From Candidatus Cardinium hertigii (lineage in GTDB: Bacteria > Bacteroidota > Bacteroidia > Cytophagales_A > Amoebophilaceae), in assembly GCF_003788695.1 (NCBI RefSeq), contig NZ_RARA01000025.1:45494-52015 (forward strand): a DNA stretch of 6,522 nucleotides. The letters are read 5' to 3'. Positions within the stretch are counted from its first letter, which is position 1. Every line of letters begins with the position of its first letter. Positions 6,287 through 6,522 of the stretch are shown piece by piece. The translations under genes and the position numbers were made by a program. Under the pieces are notes generated by a model. It was not told where the DNA came from, did not search any database, and saw only the letters and a program-made list of their open reading frames with translations.

Positions 6287-6383
6287 GAGATTTTCTAGTC
6301 ACAGCTTTGTTCAAGGCGCATTTTTTACGATCTAGTATTATTGCGCTATTGCTAATTGGTGTGAACACAGATACGCATAGACC
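6287..6383 (-). repeat. Intergenic repeat, copy 3 of 3 (R3), inverted
   Basis: Its reverse complement matches 783-879 over 97 gapless positions with about 10 differences by hand count, including the shared core ctagatcgtaaaaaatgcgc. It retains gcgca...tgcgc, which can pair. R3 faces R1 and R2 from about 5.4 kb away, so asnS, rpoN and the IS lie between inverted copies. The sequence continuing from it toward lower coordinates is the hairpin block at 6086-6286, which is absent next to R1 and R2. Confidence 0.85.
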
Positions 6384-6487
6384 AAATGATTATGTTTGAT
6401 TTTTTCATAATGGTCAGGTAGCTGTTAACCCCAACCCCACATTCACGTTAATTTATACATATTTTTTATTTTATTTTTTTATTTATT

Positions 6488-6522
6488 ATGTCGCGTTATA
6501 CTTTTAGATACCTTTTTAAGCT
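6488..6522 (+). CDS. Possible start of a gene running off the right edge
   Basis: An ATG at 6488 opens a frame (MSRYTFRYLFK) that stays open to the window end, only 11 codons. It follows a long T-rich stretch (about 6450-6487) and there is no visible ribosome-binding site. The product cannot be named and it may not be coding. The preceding stretch 6384-6487 shows nothing recognisable. Confidence 0.2.
   Translation, partial: MSRYTFRYLFK

Noticed and set aside
6086..6383. Hairpin block plus R3 as a group II intron or ribosomal RNA fragment
   Set aside because: I could not find a domain V-like hairpin, a GUGYG-type 5' end, a reverse transcriptase or any rRNA signature sequence.

Overview
This is an AT-rich window that most resembles a Bacteroidota (Cytophagales-type) genome, probably a reduced intracellular symbiont of the Amoebophilus/Cardinium kind. 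That assignment is inferred from three things: the style of the asparaginyl-tRNA synthetase and sigma-54 proteins, the lack of clear Shine-Dalgarno sequences before the starts, and an IS1634-type insertion sequence sitting among repeats and a decaying gene. I ran no database search.

Layout. Positions 1-214 hold no gene I can support. Two small membrane-protein genes follow on the plus strand (215-436, a YtxH-like protein; 563-760, unknown), separated by a strong hairpin terminator (471-524). Positions 761-1114 are a repeat-packed spacer: two tandem copies of a ~100 bp repeat, a long palindrome (963-1079) and a 12-bp-stem hairpin (1101-1132). The minus-strand asnS gene (1115-2425) runs into that hairpin. 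Its coding sequence stops matching the family right after an Asn-Trp-Tyr, so the last ~46 residues, including class II motif 3, are gone. It also has only a TTG available as a start. I read it as a recently truncated, probably inactive gene.

rpoN (2568-3995), encoding a full-length sigma-54, is divergent from asnS across a 142 bp spacer containing short direct and inverted repeats. Thirteen bases after the rpoN stop lies the left end of a complete-looking insertion sequence (4009-6020) with perfect 13 bp terminal inverted repeats and an intact DDE transposase on the minus strand (4198-5898), facing rpoN tail to tail. Positions 6021-6522 hold a GC-richer block of consecutive hairpins (about 6086-6286), an inverted third copy of the ~100 bp repeat (6287-6383), and possibly the first codons of a gene running off the right edge (6488 onward).

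The two cellular genes do not form a pathway. The window is best seen as a repeat-bounded segment in which repeat and transposon activity has reached the ends of housekeeping genes. I found no defence system, CRISPR array, tRNA or rRNA. The most notable items are the amputated asnS and the inverted ~100 bp repeats bracketing asnS, rpoN and the IS.
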